DNA from: Pardosa pseudoannulata
Lineage: Eukaryota > Arthropoda > Arachnida > Araneae > Lycosidae
Assembly: GCA_032207245.1 (NCBI GenBank)
Contig: CM063510.1
Coordinates: 157,205,258 to 157,269,257, forward strand
Length of the DNA stretch: 64,000 bases
Direction of reading: 5' to 3'
Below are positions 58,001 through 64,000 of the stretch, in pieces (within the stretch, counting starts at the first letter, position 1; each line of letters opens with the position of its first letter). The notes below the pieces were generated by a model. It was not told the DNA's origin, did no database searches, and saw nothing but the letters and a program-made list of their open reading frames with translations. Position numbers and translations under genes: made by a program.

Positions 58001-61000
58001 TATGTTTTCCATCTGCAGAAATTCATTTGCTCTTCTCTTTTGAACAATTATTTTGTGGAATGAATTTTGGATCCTAGCTGCATTTACTAATTTGCCATAT
58101 CTGGGCAGCATGTTGACTAAATCTTTCACATTTATTTTTGTCAGAGCTTCGTTTAGATTTTCTTATCATTTAAGATTATAAGTGAAAGTTTCTTTTTATA
58201 ATTGCTCTTCAATGCTTCAATCACCCCCTGGTCTTTTGGCTATATTAATGATATCCTGTTTTTTTTTTGGGGGGGGGGAATTGGTCTTATTTCTCCTAAA
58301 ATCAAAATTTCTTCTTCCAGATGACAAAAAACGTTGTCATAAAAAAAAATCTACTCTGTAAACAGAAACCTTGGTTAATTGAAGGTCAGATAATTGAGGC
58401 TCTACTGTTTTTTAAACTCTCGGCGATATTGTTATACTATATAATAAAACAATAGAAATTTGACTTACTAAGCGTAGAGATAGGAAAATGGTATATTCAG
58501 CTGTCAAGTTCAAAATAAGGCCGGCTATTGATTGAGTAACAATCAAAAGATCCAAAATATTCCACCAGTTAAAAAAATATCTTTTTCCATATGCTATCAA
58601 ATCTATTGTTAATTCCAAAGTAAATATTCCTGTAACAACCTGTCAATTAAAATAATTACTTAAAGCTTTATTAACAATGAAATTTGTTAATAAAAATTAA
58701 ATATAATCATATTTTAGAAACATTAACTAAAAAAAAAAAAAATCTAAATATTTTCAGTTGTACTTGGTTTTGCATATATTGCTTATAATAAAGGAAAGTT
58801 TTGAATTTAACTTAATATTTAAATTCATAATCTCTTTATATGCTTCTATGATAGAAACAAAACATACTCTTTAAAAAGGCAAAAATGGTAGTTTGTACAC
58901 ATCAAAAGCAAACTGAATTTTGGAATTTTTTTCATTGCTTATATTTTTTCAGTATTTTCTATCCTATATAAATAAACAAATATAAATATCCAATTTTTGG
59001 AAGGAAAAGGTAAACATTACCTTAAGAGTGAAAGAAAATTATAATGTTTCAGCTTTCTCTTTAAAATTTAAAAGAATTTAACATTTGTGAAATCAAATTA
59101 GTAATTCAGAAGTATTCAGCTGTTACGAAATATACTATTGAGATGATTAAAAATGCACAACAGAGTATTTTCACTTTTGATTAGTAAGAAATAAAAATTC
59201 AAACTGTATTAGAATCTGAGATTTTTTAAAAAATGACAGCTGGTTCTGTTGTATAAAATAAAGGATTTTTCCAGAATAGCCTAAAAGTAATTAGCTATTC
59301 TAAAGTTATATAAGTAACTAACTAACCAATATAAAGCCCTAGAGTACTAGGTTAATAAATGTGAAAGGAGCAATAAGAAACATGCTTAACAAGAAACAAA
59401 TAATTGTAAGAAAATAATTTCAGATATTTTGAACAAAAGATACAGGACTTTTATGACTATAATTTCTTACTTTCAAGTGTTCAGTTTTGTAAATAAGGAT
59501 CATTATTGAGTAATTAAGCAATATTTTATAATGCATACAATAAATAATTGGTTATACTAACATTCATAAAATTCAACTACAATAATAACACATTAATAGA
59601 AATAGAATTTTCTTATTAATTTGGCATTACCTTCTATATTTCCCTTCCAAACTAACAGGGGTTTTTCCTTTCTTTTGGACTGATCTGTAATATCATCCAA
59701 TATAAATTTATTGAAAATGCTGAATTTATTATAGCTAACAGAAGCTTGAGTTTGATACCTCAGCATAATAAGTGATTAGTATAATTTTACAGACACATGT
59801 GCATAATTTTTTTTAAATATTGGCCATTTAGGATTCAAGTGGTGAAAACTAAAGTGTTAAATACTTTTAATTCTCCAATGATATTTTTATTACATAAAGC
59901 AATGGAATACATTGAAATATAACAAAATTAAATTAAAAAACTGGGAGTAGCCTCCCCTTGACACTCTTGTACAGTCAGTCAGTTAGTCAAACTTGCATTT
60001 GGGATTCAAGTGGTGAAAAATAAAGTGTTAAATACTTTTAATTCTCCAATGACGTTTTTATTACATAAAACAATGGAATGCATTGCAATATAACAAAATT
60101 AAATTAAAAAACTGGAAGTATCCTCCCCTTGACACTCTTGTACAGTCAGTTAGTTTCAATATTTCTAACAAACAACGGTTTTTCAAAATTTGCAATTGCA
60201 GTTCTGCTTTAAAGTCAATCCTAATTTAGTTTTTAAATTATTGGCTTAATAACTTTTATTTTTATTTAAATTAAATCTTAACAATATTATAAATTAATAA
60301 CAAAAATATCAAAATTTAACACAGTTAAAACACAATGTACAATTCTATATAATGTTCTATCTTCACATGGTCTTGATCTGTGAACAATTTGATCTTTTTA
60401 AAACCTTCTTGGGGATTGACTTGAATTCCCATGTAAAATTTTGTCAAGATTGGTTCATTCAATTTGGAATGCATAACAAACATAAATATATACACTTACA
60501 TACGAAAGATTTTATATGCATAGATTTTAAAATAAATTCTATTCAGAAACTATTGAATAATATACAACAGAAAAAGATTTAATTTACAATAATAATAAAA
60601 ATTATACTATACATATAGTAGCAAAACGGTAGCTTTAATTTATTAACTTTGCTGATTATAACTTTCAATGAAACATTAGAATCAATATAATTAGAAATAA
60701 ATTTGTACAATACAATCATTACAAATGTTATCAAAATTTAAAATTAGAGTCATTATAATATACACAAGAAGTGGGAAAGAAATGCTTCAGTTAGATAAAT
60801 AAATATAGTGGAATATTTAGCTACCAAGATCAAATCAAAGCTGACTATTGATTGTGTAACAATCAAAACATCCAAAATATTCCACCAGTTAAAAATTTTT
60901 TTCCCATCTGCTATCAAATGTATTGTTATTTCTAAAGTAAATATTCCTGTAACAACCTTTAATAAAAATATTAAAAATATTCCTACCATACTACAGTACT

Positions 61001-61147
61001 TCAAGGCAATTGTTACTGATTCAGACATTCTTGCATGCTCAGAAGCCATAAGCAGAGTATTAAAAATAATTGTAAGTAATATAAAATAACGAAACAGTTT
61101 ATTATTAGAAATTATTTTGCACATTCTTCTGAATTTTGTCCACTTAT
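29777..61147 (-). CDS. NaCP60E-like: Four-domain voltage-gated cation channel, NaV2 / sodium channel 60E (DSC1)-like, domains II-IV and C-terminus
   Basis: Fifteen minus-strand exons (60987-61147 down to 31229-31444, or the alternative 29777-29992) join in phase to 995 residues covering domain II S1 to the stop. Domain I should lie beyond the right edge. Family evidence: DIII S4 LKALRALRPLR, DIII S6 LGAFFSLNMFVGVSVDTF, linker TQRKYYSAMLRLGRKKP, DIV S6 ILVNIFIAVILENY, and the C-terminal FDPKASQFIALEHLSDLLDQ and NLPIVEGNKIHCLNVL. The GNKIHCL segment and the C-terminal end fit 60E/NaV2 better than para/NaV1. Odd: filter residues E/T/Q in II/III/IV, a depleted domain II S4, KLL in the inactivation-motif position, and a short II-III linker. 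All exons are open with good splice sites, so it looks expressed and constrained. It is a plasma-membrane channel by family; its selectivity cannot be inferred from known filters. Confidence 0.88.
30685..30997. repeat. GACGTC-rich block 2b (inside duplication unit 2)
   Basis: Near-identical duplicate of block 2a, 1,452 bases away. It differs by a few substitutions, such as TATCAGACGTC in place of TAACAGACGTC. Confidence 0.6.
31229..31444 (-). CDS. NaCP60E-like: Channel terminal exon, copy 2 (proximal; C-terminus with IQ-like motif)
   Basis: 71 residues and TAA, in phase with the exon ending at 32483 (CLNVLK|GIIEVKAG). The IQ-like motif IQAYLKKVKNK (IQ-x3-K-x4-K) near the end would be a calmodulin-type binding site by family. 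The protein stops 5 residues later, so there is no long tail. Probably the default terminal exon because it is nearest to the donor. Confidence 0.88.
   Translation of the reverse strand, partial: GIIEVKAGDIEDSATFRILCDQVQKKHHGMFPKLKELKFVETTMQLRRRDFAARVIQAYLKKVKNKRNTKM
31894..32482 (-). other. Channel last intron (part outside the duplication)
   Basis: AT-rich intronic sequence with no repeat or exon recognised. Confidence 0.5.
32483..32812 (-). CDS. NaCP60E-like: Channel exon: domain IV S6 and EF-hand-like C-terminal region
   Basis: 110 codons. The S6 runs VIFLLSFIIICNIILVNIFI then AVILENY; then comes the family C-terminal domain with VWKRFDPKASQFIALEHLSD and MNLPIVEGNKIHCLNVLK. Acceptor TTCTAG|G, donor AAG|GTAAGA. 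The most conserved part of the gene and the clearest link to NaV channels. Confidence 0.93.
32813..34690 (-). other. Channel intron, left part
   Basis: No exon or clear transposon recognised. Short (CA)n at 33875-33890 and C/G runs at 33549-33560 and 33712-33722. Confidence 0.45.
34762..35640 (+). mobile_element. hAT transposon remnant (ZBED5/FAM200-like), internally deleted
   Basis: The frame at 34762-35001 resembles the N-terminal zinc-finger region of this hAT group: ATYLKFGF, then MYLLCNKVLSKEAM in the place of CxxCxxxLSNEAM, with the first cysteine lost. The frame at 35427-35609 is a hAT C-terminal dimerisation domain: LTIPHSNVEWKRIFSSVCKT then EYRSSILDENLEDRLIIK. Only about 430 bp separate the two, so the DDE core is missing. 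It is antisense to the channel, within an intron. Confidence 0.7.
36197..36591 (-). CDS. NaCP60E-like: Channel exon: domain IV S4, S5, pore loop
   Basis: 131 codons plus a split Gly. S4 is FRLLRVLRLLRLTDMLIDLR: four arginines every third position, then two aspartates, and about three residues (one turn) shorter than the usual domain IV S4. S5 is SLMNISILLFIIIFIYCILG. The pore helix and filter are LLLFRLTTAQGWEEVLESLS: glutamine stands where NaV channels have alanine (TTSAGW). The following SVEPPFCREELGECGNK has the usual two cysteines. Acceptor TTTTAG|G, donor AAA|GTGAGT. Confidence 0.92.
36780..37198 (-). mobile_element. Non-LTR retrotransposon remnant with an expanded internal poly(A)
   Basis: On the minus strand the frame reads IELYTVYKNRDLVKFISIQR, then a lysine run, then IPTGT, KRG, PKLRQLDFIENDFKALKTIN and WKSR. 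This follows the arthropod LINE-tail order ELYxLYKxxDxVKxIKIxRL, RRGRPKLRWxDxVExDLKxL, NWKS. The K run comes from a homopolymer of about 40 bases (T on +, 36976-37016) that has expanded inside the former coding sequence. Stops and frameshifts elsewhere. Confidence 0.6.
37199..38690 (-). other. Channel intron, no recognised element
   Basis: AT-rich. Nothing resembling an exon was found on the minus strand. Confidence 0.45.
38700..39475 (-). mobile_element. Non-LTR retrotransposon remnant (RNase H plus C-terminal motif)
   Basis: The minus-strand frame at 39253-39462 reads NFIIYTDSQSVLHSLLPPDT, the YTDSxSxLxxL motif of LINE RNase H. Further along, 38730-38990 reads VGHCRLTHAHLLLGEDPPKC and then YTVAYILSSC, the GHxRLTHxxL...PPxC...HIL-C tail seen in arthropod jockey/X-element-type LINEs. 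The two are collinear. The RT domain is absent. It lies in the intron between the DIV exons and has the same orientation as the channel. Confidence 0.75.
39575..39801 (-). CDS. NaCP60E-like: Channel exon: domain IV S1-S3
   Basis: 75 codons with split codons at both ends. S1 is VLILLFICANTVMIALESYK, S2 is FFTISYTVEFVIKIFGLRKF, S3 is WNVFDLILLAIHII. Acceptor TTACAG|G, donor ATAG|GTAAGT. Confidence 0.9.
39802..41529 (-). other. Channel intron, no recognised element
   Basis: AT-rich. Contains an A-run at about 41453-41470. Confidence 0.45.
41530..41684 (-). CDS. NaCP60E-like: Channel exon: III-IV linker (inactivation-gate region)
   Basis: 51 codons. The linker reads VMLTKTDKLLTDTQRKYYSA then MLRLGRKKPVVRTERPSNK. 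The flanking TxxQxKYYxAMxxLGxKKP matches NaV linkers closely, so the alignment is firm. At the place of IFM/MFM-type hydrophobic inactivation residues it has K-L-L, with a lysine first. Acceptor ATTCAG|G, donor TTTG|GTAAGT. Confidence 0.92.
42334..42525 (-). CDS. NaCP60E-like: Channel exon: domain III filter and S6
   Basis: 64 codons, phase 0 at both ends. Begins AMFTGWTGVVEMMVDFNKED; the filter position (ATFKGW in NaV1, FEGW in NaV2) is threonine. S6 is YYAFVVAFVFLGAFFSLNMF then VGVSVDTF. Acceptor TTTTAG|G, donor AGA|GTAAGT. Confidence 0.92.
42776..43480. repeat. Short direct repeat pair in channel intron
   Basis: ACAAATATTTTTTT...GATTTA(G/A)ATCATAAGAAAAG...CAGGAAA(G/A)T..ATTTTAGTT occurs at about 42776-42845 and again at 43399-43465. 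Old duplication or two fragments of one element. Confidence 0.5.
44506..44766 (-). CDS. NaCP60E-like: Channel exon: domain III S5 and extracellular pore turret
   Basis: 87 codons. LVTNSLVLTLPAIFHVILVV then LFIWLPFAILGLQFFAGKFF is S5; the turret contains CVD, a possible N-glycosylation site NKT, and TDC. It ends at FNHIGNSYLSLFQL, just before the filter. Acceptor TTTCAG|T, donor CTT|GTATGT. Confidence 0.92.
45275..45301. repeat. Poly(T) run
   Basis: Homopolymer T run of about 20 bases near the left boundary of the intron repeat region. No other meaning seen. Confidence 0.7.
45440..46395. repeat. Dispersed repeat family D, copy 2
   Basis: Counterpart of 8045-8850 (see there). Opens with GGGGTTAGCTTATATACAG and ends with TTTTTGCCGACATAT. 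It sits in the channel intron between 44766 and 46990. Diverged; no coding frame. Confidence 0.6.
46990..47112 (-). CDS. NaCP60E-like: Channel exon: domain III S3-S4 (GC donor)
   Basis: 41 codons: MSLLELFLIHFVNVSDKTVH then SLKALRALRPLRLIPRWKNL and Q. S4 is intact with K-R-R-R-R. The exon must join LVTNSLV at 44766 to align with the NaV S4-S5 linker. The only donor giving that is CAG|GCAAGA, a canonical GC-AG type. Acceptor TTCTAG. Confidence 0.9.
47113..48140 (-). other. Channel intron, no recognised element
   Basis: AT-rich; nothing identified. Confidence 0.4.
48150..49045 (+). mobile_element. Less AT-rich interspersed repeat, family E, copy 1
   Basis: 48150-48640 is far richer in GC than the flanks. 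From 48620 on the segment matches the inverse of 51500-51900: CATxGACTTC, TTxTTxTGGCxTG-like, GATCTGCAxxTTTTCCTGGG and TTTGAGTGGCTGGGAAA recur in order. A 62-codon frame at 48622-48810 is unrecognised. Possibly a large DNA transposon remnant. Confidence 0.5.
49752..49925 (-). CDS. NaCP60E-like: Channel exon: domain III S1-S2 loop, S2, start of S3
   Basis: 58 codons, phase 0. AFDDIDLHNHPTEEKIVRSF then LAFTLLFAFEVPLRWIAISV and SWMRFDFILVL. Acceptor TTTTCAG|G, donor TTG|GTAATG. Confidence 0.9.
51007..51097 (-). CDS. NaCP60E-like: Channel exon: domain III S1
   Basis: 30 codons: QTLSPIKKFLKSSKFEDIIF then VFVASSCIVM. Joins with AF at 49925 to give the S1 end IVMAFDD. Too short for ORF finders, but phase, splice sites (CAATAG|C, ATG|GTAAGT) and hydrophobicity agree. 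Confidence 0.87.
51500..52100 (-). mobile_element. Interspersed repeat, family E, copy 2 (inverted relative to copy 1)
   Basis: The minus strand of this region aligns with 48620-49045 on the plus strand: GATCTGCAGCTTTTCCTGGG, GAGTGGCTGGGAAAG and the ACATGAGACAAA(T)-like segment. The two copies therefore form an inverted pair around the exons at 49752-49925 and 51007-51097. Confidence 0.5.
52739..52821 (-). CDS. NaCP60E-like: Channel exon: II-III linker (probable)
   Basis: 27 codons plus a split Ser: TTLKLNEESSVMNTEENLTG then ENNSTAA. Polar and acidic, as expected for a cytoplasmic linker. Acceptor TTATAG|A is good; donor AAG|GTCTCA is weak. Phase fits both neighbours (0 in, 2 out). No homology supports it, so it is less certain than the others. 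Confidence 0.62.
53847..54715. mobile_element. MITE with ~30-bp terminal inverted repeats and GATATT-rich subtermini
   Basis: Left end CCAAGGTAGCACAAGAATAT; right end inverted CCAGGTAGGACAAATATATC, followed in both by CAG(C/T)C(A/T)ATATC. Many GAATATCA / TGATATT words cluster inside both ends (53860-54060 and 54660-54700). About 869 bp, no transposase frame. Superfamily unassigned. Confidence 0.6.
54805..55033 (-). CDS. NaCP60E-like: Channel exon: domain II filter and S6
   Basis: 76 codons. WSFNSFGGSMFTVFQIFAGE then WYRPLSECMASTKLPLLCLI. The filter residue is glutamate in AGEW, as in NaV (CGEW). S6 is IIPYFIIGYMVILNVFTAVL then LSAFDASSL. Acceptor TTTTAG|G, donor AAT|GTAAGA. Confidence 0.92.
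55190..55785. repeat. Dispersed repeat family C, copy 2
   Basis: Counterpart of 5790-6395. Landmarks in order: GATCAGCAATGCTGAA, AATATTTGCAATCACATTAC, ACTAGGAAAAT, CATACCTTGTATGA, ATATGCACCAAA, AATCTTGTAATGCC. Confidence 0.55.
55790..56373 (-). other. Channel intron between domain II S5 and the pore exon (right part)
   Basis: A (TG)n-(G)n tract at about 55948-55977; otherwise nothing recognised. Confidence 0.45.
56374..56555 (-). CDS. NaCP60E-like: Channel exon: domain II S4 end, S4-S5 linker, S5
   Basis: 60 codons plus a split Arg: LELVKVQQEWPALSRVISIV then LSSVQYVLRLLIVMVIIIFT and FAVIGNRLIGH. EWPALSRVISI matches the NaV segment SWPTLNxLIxI, so S4 is firmly placed. Acceptor TTTTGCAG|T, donor ATAG|GTAACT. 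Confidence 0.9.
56738..57095 (+). mobile_element. tRNA-Thr-like SINE, family B, copy 3
   Basis: GTAGCTCAGCTGGCAC at 56745-56760 (A box), CAATCTTGTAACTAGA (anticodon-arm-like) and GAGTTTGAGATTC (degenerate B box), then GGTCAAAGATCCATCATG and the shared body. Antisense to the channel, in an intron. Confidence 0.65.
57479..58407. mobile_element. Tigger/pogo element remnant
   Basis: The left end CAGTAGAATCTCAAATATCC and the inverse of the right end CAGTAGAGCCTCAATTATCT are classic Tigger terminal repeats (CAGTAGAGCCTCGATTATCC type). TA flanks the left end. The interior (57760-58260) has minus-strand coding traces such as AARIQNSFHK and a NxALTKINVKDLV segment, broken by stops. It lies in the intron between the S2-S3 and S4 exons of domain II. 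Contains a T-run (57578-57600) and a G-run (58271-58279). Confidence 0.8.
58469..58639 (-). CDS. NaCP60E-like: Channel exon: domain II S2, S3 and start of S4
   Basis: 57 codons, phase 0: VVTGIFTLELTIDLIAYGKR then YFFNWWNILDLLIVTQSIAG and ending TIFLSLRL. With the next exon, S4 reads TIFLSLRLLELVKVQQEW. Against the NaV pattern VLRSFRLLRVFKLAKSW the five charges become L, R, E, K, Q. Acceptor ATTGACAG|G, donor CTTA|GTAAGT. Confidence 0.9.
59831..60160. repeat. 171-bp tandem duplication
   Basis: GGATTCAAGTGGTGAAAA begins at 59831 and again at 60002. Each unit continues TTAAATACTTTTAATTCTCC and ends CCTTGACACTCTTGTACAGT. The units differ at only a few positions (ATATTT/ACGTTT, GGGAGT/GGAAGT). 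In the intron between 58639 and 60987. Confidence 0.9.
60790..60956 (-). pseudogene. Second copy of the channel S2-S3 exon (decayed or retained in frame)
   Basis: Encodes VVTGIFTLEITIHLIADGKK then IFNWWNILDVLIVTQSI, nearly identical to the exon at 58469-58639, with one codon deleted (KIF against KRYFF). The S4 start and the GTAAGT donor are lost: TATCTAACTGAAG stands where CTTAGTAAGT should be. It begins only 30 bp after the S1 exon; those 30 bases start GT, end AG and are also open, so S1 and this copy share one frame to a stop near 60753. Probably non-functional in the full-length mRNA. Confidence 0.75.
60987..61147 (-). CDS. NaCP60E-like: Channel exon: domain II S1 (first exon seen)
   Basis: 53 codons after two bases of a split codon: KWTKFRRMCKIISNNKLFRY then FILLTIIFNTLLMASEHARM and SESVTIALKYCSM. 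Joined to VVTGIFTLE it aligns without gaps to NaV domain II (N-T-L-x-M-A-x-E-H, then V-x-T-G-I-F). Acceptor TTTGCAG|A, donor ATG|GTAGGA. Upstream exons (domain I, I-II linker) were not found in the remaining 2.8 kb. Confidence 0.9.
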
Positions 61148-61258
61148 CTGCAAAGACAAATTTTTAGTAATTAAAATATTAAATAAGGAAAAAAATATTG
61201 CTTTAATTTAAAAAGTAACAATTACATGTTATTAATTTTATACATAGAAGTGTGAGTG

Positions 61259-61262
<4 letters not shown>

Positions 61263-61338
<76 letters not shown>
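61263..61338. repeat. (TA)n microsatellite
   Basis: About 36 uninterrupted TA units, in the intron upstream of the S1 exon. Confidence 0.97.
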
Positions 61339-61341
<3 letters not shown>

Positions 61342-61423
61342 TGAATGAGATACCTTCAACTTCCCTAATTAAACTATAAAAATATGCCTTTTCTACTCAA
61401 AAATGTTTGATTCTATTATACAA

Positions 61424-62443
61424 TAGTAGCCCAAATTATGGAAACCTCTTTGAAAAAAAGTTGAAAAAAAATCAATGAACTTTAGTGTTTAGAAAGACAG
61501 TTAGGTATCATCTTGTTTTGAAATGAACCAGTAAAAATTCAGAAGAAATCAGCTCTTTATACCATTTAATGAGTTTAAAGGAGGGAATTTGTCAGTGAGT
61601 TCAGTTATTATCAGTAAGCTGGTTATTTTTTTTATGTGTGTGTTCTTTTGTTTAGAAAGCTTGTAAACACATTATAATGGGAAAAAGAGTTCACTGGTCA
61701 TCCAAAAACCAATATATACAAATCCCATTATGTGATAAAGGCTAAGCTATGAAAAAATTAGAAGAGAAATTGGTAAAAATGTAATCAAAGGTGGCATTCA
61801 AAGATTTTTGAAGAGATATGAGGAATCTCAATCAAATTTGGTAAAGGCAAAAAAAGGTGCACAACACCAACTAATGATGGGAGAATTGAAAGTTACTTTT
61901 TATGTGATAGCAGGAAATCATCTGAGAATATATGAAGAGAAATGATGCTACATAATTTAAAGGTTAGTGCAAGGACTGTTGGCTGCAGACTGAAAAAATT
62001 TGGTCTGAATGCTAGAGATCCAAGAAAAAAGCCATTGTTAAATCTCAAAGAAAGGTTGAACAGATTAAACTGGGCTAAAAACCATGTTAATTGGACAAAG
62101 GAAAAATAATAAAGTGTTGTTTGAATTGATGAGACCAAAGTTTCAGGTTTGATAGTGATGACCTAAAATTCCAAGTTGGAGAAAGGGTGAAGATATGCAT
62201 CCTGATTGTATTAGATAAAACTTACAGTTAGTGTCATGTTAGGGTATATGACACTAGGTTTGATATGGGGATATATGACTTCAAAAGTTACAGACAGAAT
62301 TTGTGTGATAAATATTGATGCCTCAAAACACATAAAAGAAATACTGAAGCATAAATTGAAACCATCCACACATGATCTTTTCAAAGACACTCACTTAGAT
62401 ATCAACAGGATTCTTATGACCTGTGACTACTCTGCCCCCCCCC

Positions 62444-62474
<31 letters not shown>

Positions 62475-62575
62475 AGATAATTCTATTCTTTTATTGGAAT
62501 GGATTGGAAGAAGCCCAGATCTTAATTCAATCGAAAATATATGGAGGCAACTAAAGAAATGCAAGTGATAAATAA
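61424..62575 (+). mobile_element. Tc1-like transposon remnant
   Basis: Left terminus near TAGCCCAAATTATGGAAACC (about 61427). Plus-strand traces of transposase follow in order but in shifting frames: a helix-turn-helix region near 61780-61830, GCRLKKFGLNARDPRKKPLL-like at about 61980-62040, and the C-terminal SPDLNSIENIWRQLKK (DDE block) at 62515-62565. There are stops and frameshifts, and an A/C run at 62433-62471 has expanded inside it. No right terminal repeat found. Dead copy. Confidence 0.8.
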
Positions 62576-62628
62576 CCCAGAAATAAAATTCAATTACTAG
62601 AAGCAATAATTAAATTCTGGTTTCACAT

Positions 62629-63135
62629 TTGTAACAACCACCCCTTACTCCGGGAGCCATGATGTAATAACACCCTGTTCTGGGGCACTATCCTTGCATG
62701 AAACCTGCCCGCCTACTTTGTTCAGGTATGTTCGTAAATCGCCGTTGGGATGCATGGGCTAAATAAATCCTCCAAAGTTTAGATGGACAACACAAATTTA
62801 TTTACAAAACAAAATTGATGAAAACATTAAATATTTAAAATAAATCAAAATAACATATTGCTAAGTCTCAAGGCCTGTATAGATCAGAAAAGATTAACCT
62901 AGCATTTTTTAAGTCCAAACATATAACCGTCGCTGTGTTCTCTCACATCGAACCGAAAGATGTCTCCAAGTCGCAGGCCTGAATCCAACTGCTTTCTTCA
63001 GATCTTCTCTCCCTTTCCTTGGGGGCGGGGGTGTCTGCATTTCTCGTAACTTGATCCTTGCCGAAAAGAGTTCTCTCATGCAGATGTACTGCTGGCCTGC
63101 AAAAACACAACTGAGTGCATCTGAAGAACCTTATT
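62629..63135 (+). mobile_element. LTR-like, less AT-rich segment
   Basis: Begins TGTAACAACCACCCCTTAC, typical of the start of a Gypsy-type LTR (TG...), directly after the Tc1 remnant, and is rich in GC and CpG in patches. AATAAA at 62763 is followed by a segment that could be R/U5. I could not find a matching end or a second copy, so a solo LTR is only a guess. Confidence 0.3.
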
Positions 63136-63139
63136 AGCC

Positions 63140-64000
63140 CCCCCCCCTAGGCAGCCATCTCCAATTTCAAGAATAACCAAGTGGAAGGGGTCAATGGGGG
63201 CGATTTTGCCAAAAACAAGAAAGGCATATACATGTGAACACTGGTCATGCAGTCCAAATTCCTTAGAACATTATATCAGTTGATAAACATAAAAAGTTAG
63301 CTCACTCCATGAAAAGGTGTTGTAAGGCCATTAATTAAAGCTAAAGGTTACCCAATGAAGTCTTAAATTACATTCCTAGATTGTTTGTATATTTCATTTT
63401 TTTTCATGTATTTTCTTTTTCTTTTTTATAACTTATATCACAATAAAATTTCTTCCATCAAAGTTATTCCATTAATATCTTGATTAGATTTTTTTCTCCA
63501 ATGATGCATACCTTTATAGTATTACATTCAAATAAACTTGGTGGTATAAACTGTCAAACATTACAAACAAGCTTTTTCCAAAAGGTTTACACAGTTTTGA
63601 CCATTACAGTACATTTTAGCTGTTTTATGAAAAGTTTAAAATATCCGTTATATTACACACATTTTTAGAGTCATATAAGTGGTGTTTGAAAACGATTTAA
63701 TGAAAATATCAAAATTCTAGATTAACAAAACATATATAAGCAAAAAATACTTTGTATCTTTTTCAACCACTTTGGATTGAACAAAAAACATTCTTTCAGT
63801 CTTTGAAAGGAAGAATATTTATTTCAAGGAACACCAAAGCTAAGTTCTATTTTATATAATACCAGCTAACTTAGTCACAAGGCATTGCCTTGTATAAAAA
63901 TTTCTTCCAGAATTCATCTCAGTCTAATTAGCAATTGTGTTGAAAATAAATGATTGCAGCATTTATCCATAACAAATACAGTGTATAAGTTAGTTGATTT
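63140..64000. other. Right-edge AT-rich sequence, no recognised exon
   Basis: No channel exon, SINE or transposase recognised. If the channel continues rightwards, this is intron. Confidence 0.4.

Noticed and set aside
60808..61089. 93-aa plus-strand frame
   Set aside because: Shadow of the channel S1-S3 exons on the opposite strand.
29777..61147. NALCN (sodium leak channel) as the identity of the channel
   Set aside because: The DIV end VEPPFC...CGN is reminiscent of NALCN, but the III-IV linker (TQRKYYSAMLRLGRKKP), DIII S4 and EF-hand-like C-terminus match the NaV family clearly.
61150..64000. Search for domain I exons of the channel
   Set aside because: No minus-strand segment with S1-S6-like hydrophobic frames or a domain I filter was found; only transposon-derived sequence.

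Overview
The window is AT-rich (roughly 70% or more by eye), intron-rich animal nuclear DNA. Genes are split into short exons with GT-AG introns of 0.1-5 kb, and the introns are full of decayed transposons, SINEs and microsatellites. The type of sodium channel and the jockey/R1-like and RTE-like retrotransposon remnants suggest an arthropod, possibly a chelicerate or an AT-rich insect. The species cannot be settled from the sequence.

Layout. Positions 1-2900 hold repeats: a piggyBac-like remnant, two tRNA-like SINEs and a foldback element. At 2964-3974 (-) lies an intact single-exon IBA57 gene (mitochondrial Fe-S assembly factor). It is head-to-head, 441 bp apart, with a nine-exon ALAD gene (porphobilinogen synthase) at 4416-23481 (+), reconstructed here at 325 residues with both Schiff-base lysines and the zinc cysteines. 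Positions 23.5-29.7 kb are intergenic and hold a 546-bp palindrome and two types of GACGTC-rich block. From 61147 down to 29777 (-) lies the larger part of a four-domain voltage-gated cation channel of the NaV2 / sodium channel 60E (DSC1) family: domains II, III and IV and the C-terminus. I joined fifteen exons in consistent phase into 995 residues. Domain I and the 5' end lie beyond the right edge or were not found. The last 2.8 kb hold a Tc1-like remnant and an LTR-like segment.

The most unusual object is the channel. The selectivity-filter positions read E (II), T (III) and Q (IV), where NaV1 has E-K-A and NaV2 has E-E-A. The domain II S4 has lost most of its charges and carries a glutamate at an arginine position. 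The III-IV linker has lysine-leucine-leucine where the inactivation motif should be. The rest is a well-preserved, fully open channel, so it looks like a diverged functional paralogue rather than a pseudogene. Its gene also carries two local duplications: a second S2-S3 exon copy only 30 bp from the S1 exon, and a 1,452-bp tandem duplication giving two near-identical terminal exons.

IBA57 and ALAD share a promoter interval and belong to linked pathways (Fe-S cluster maturation and haem synthesis). ALAD and the channel are convergent, tail to tail.
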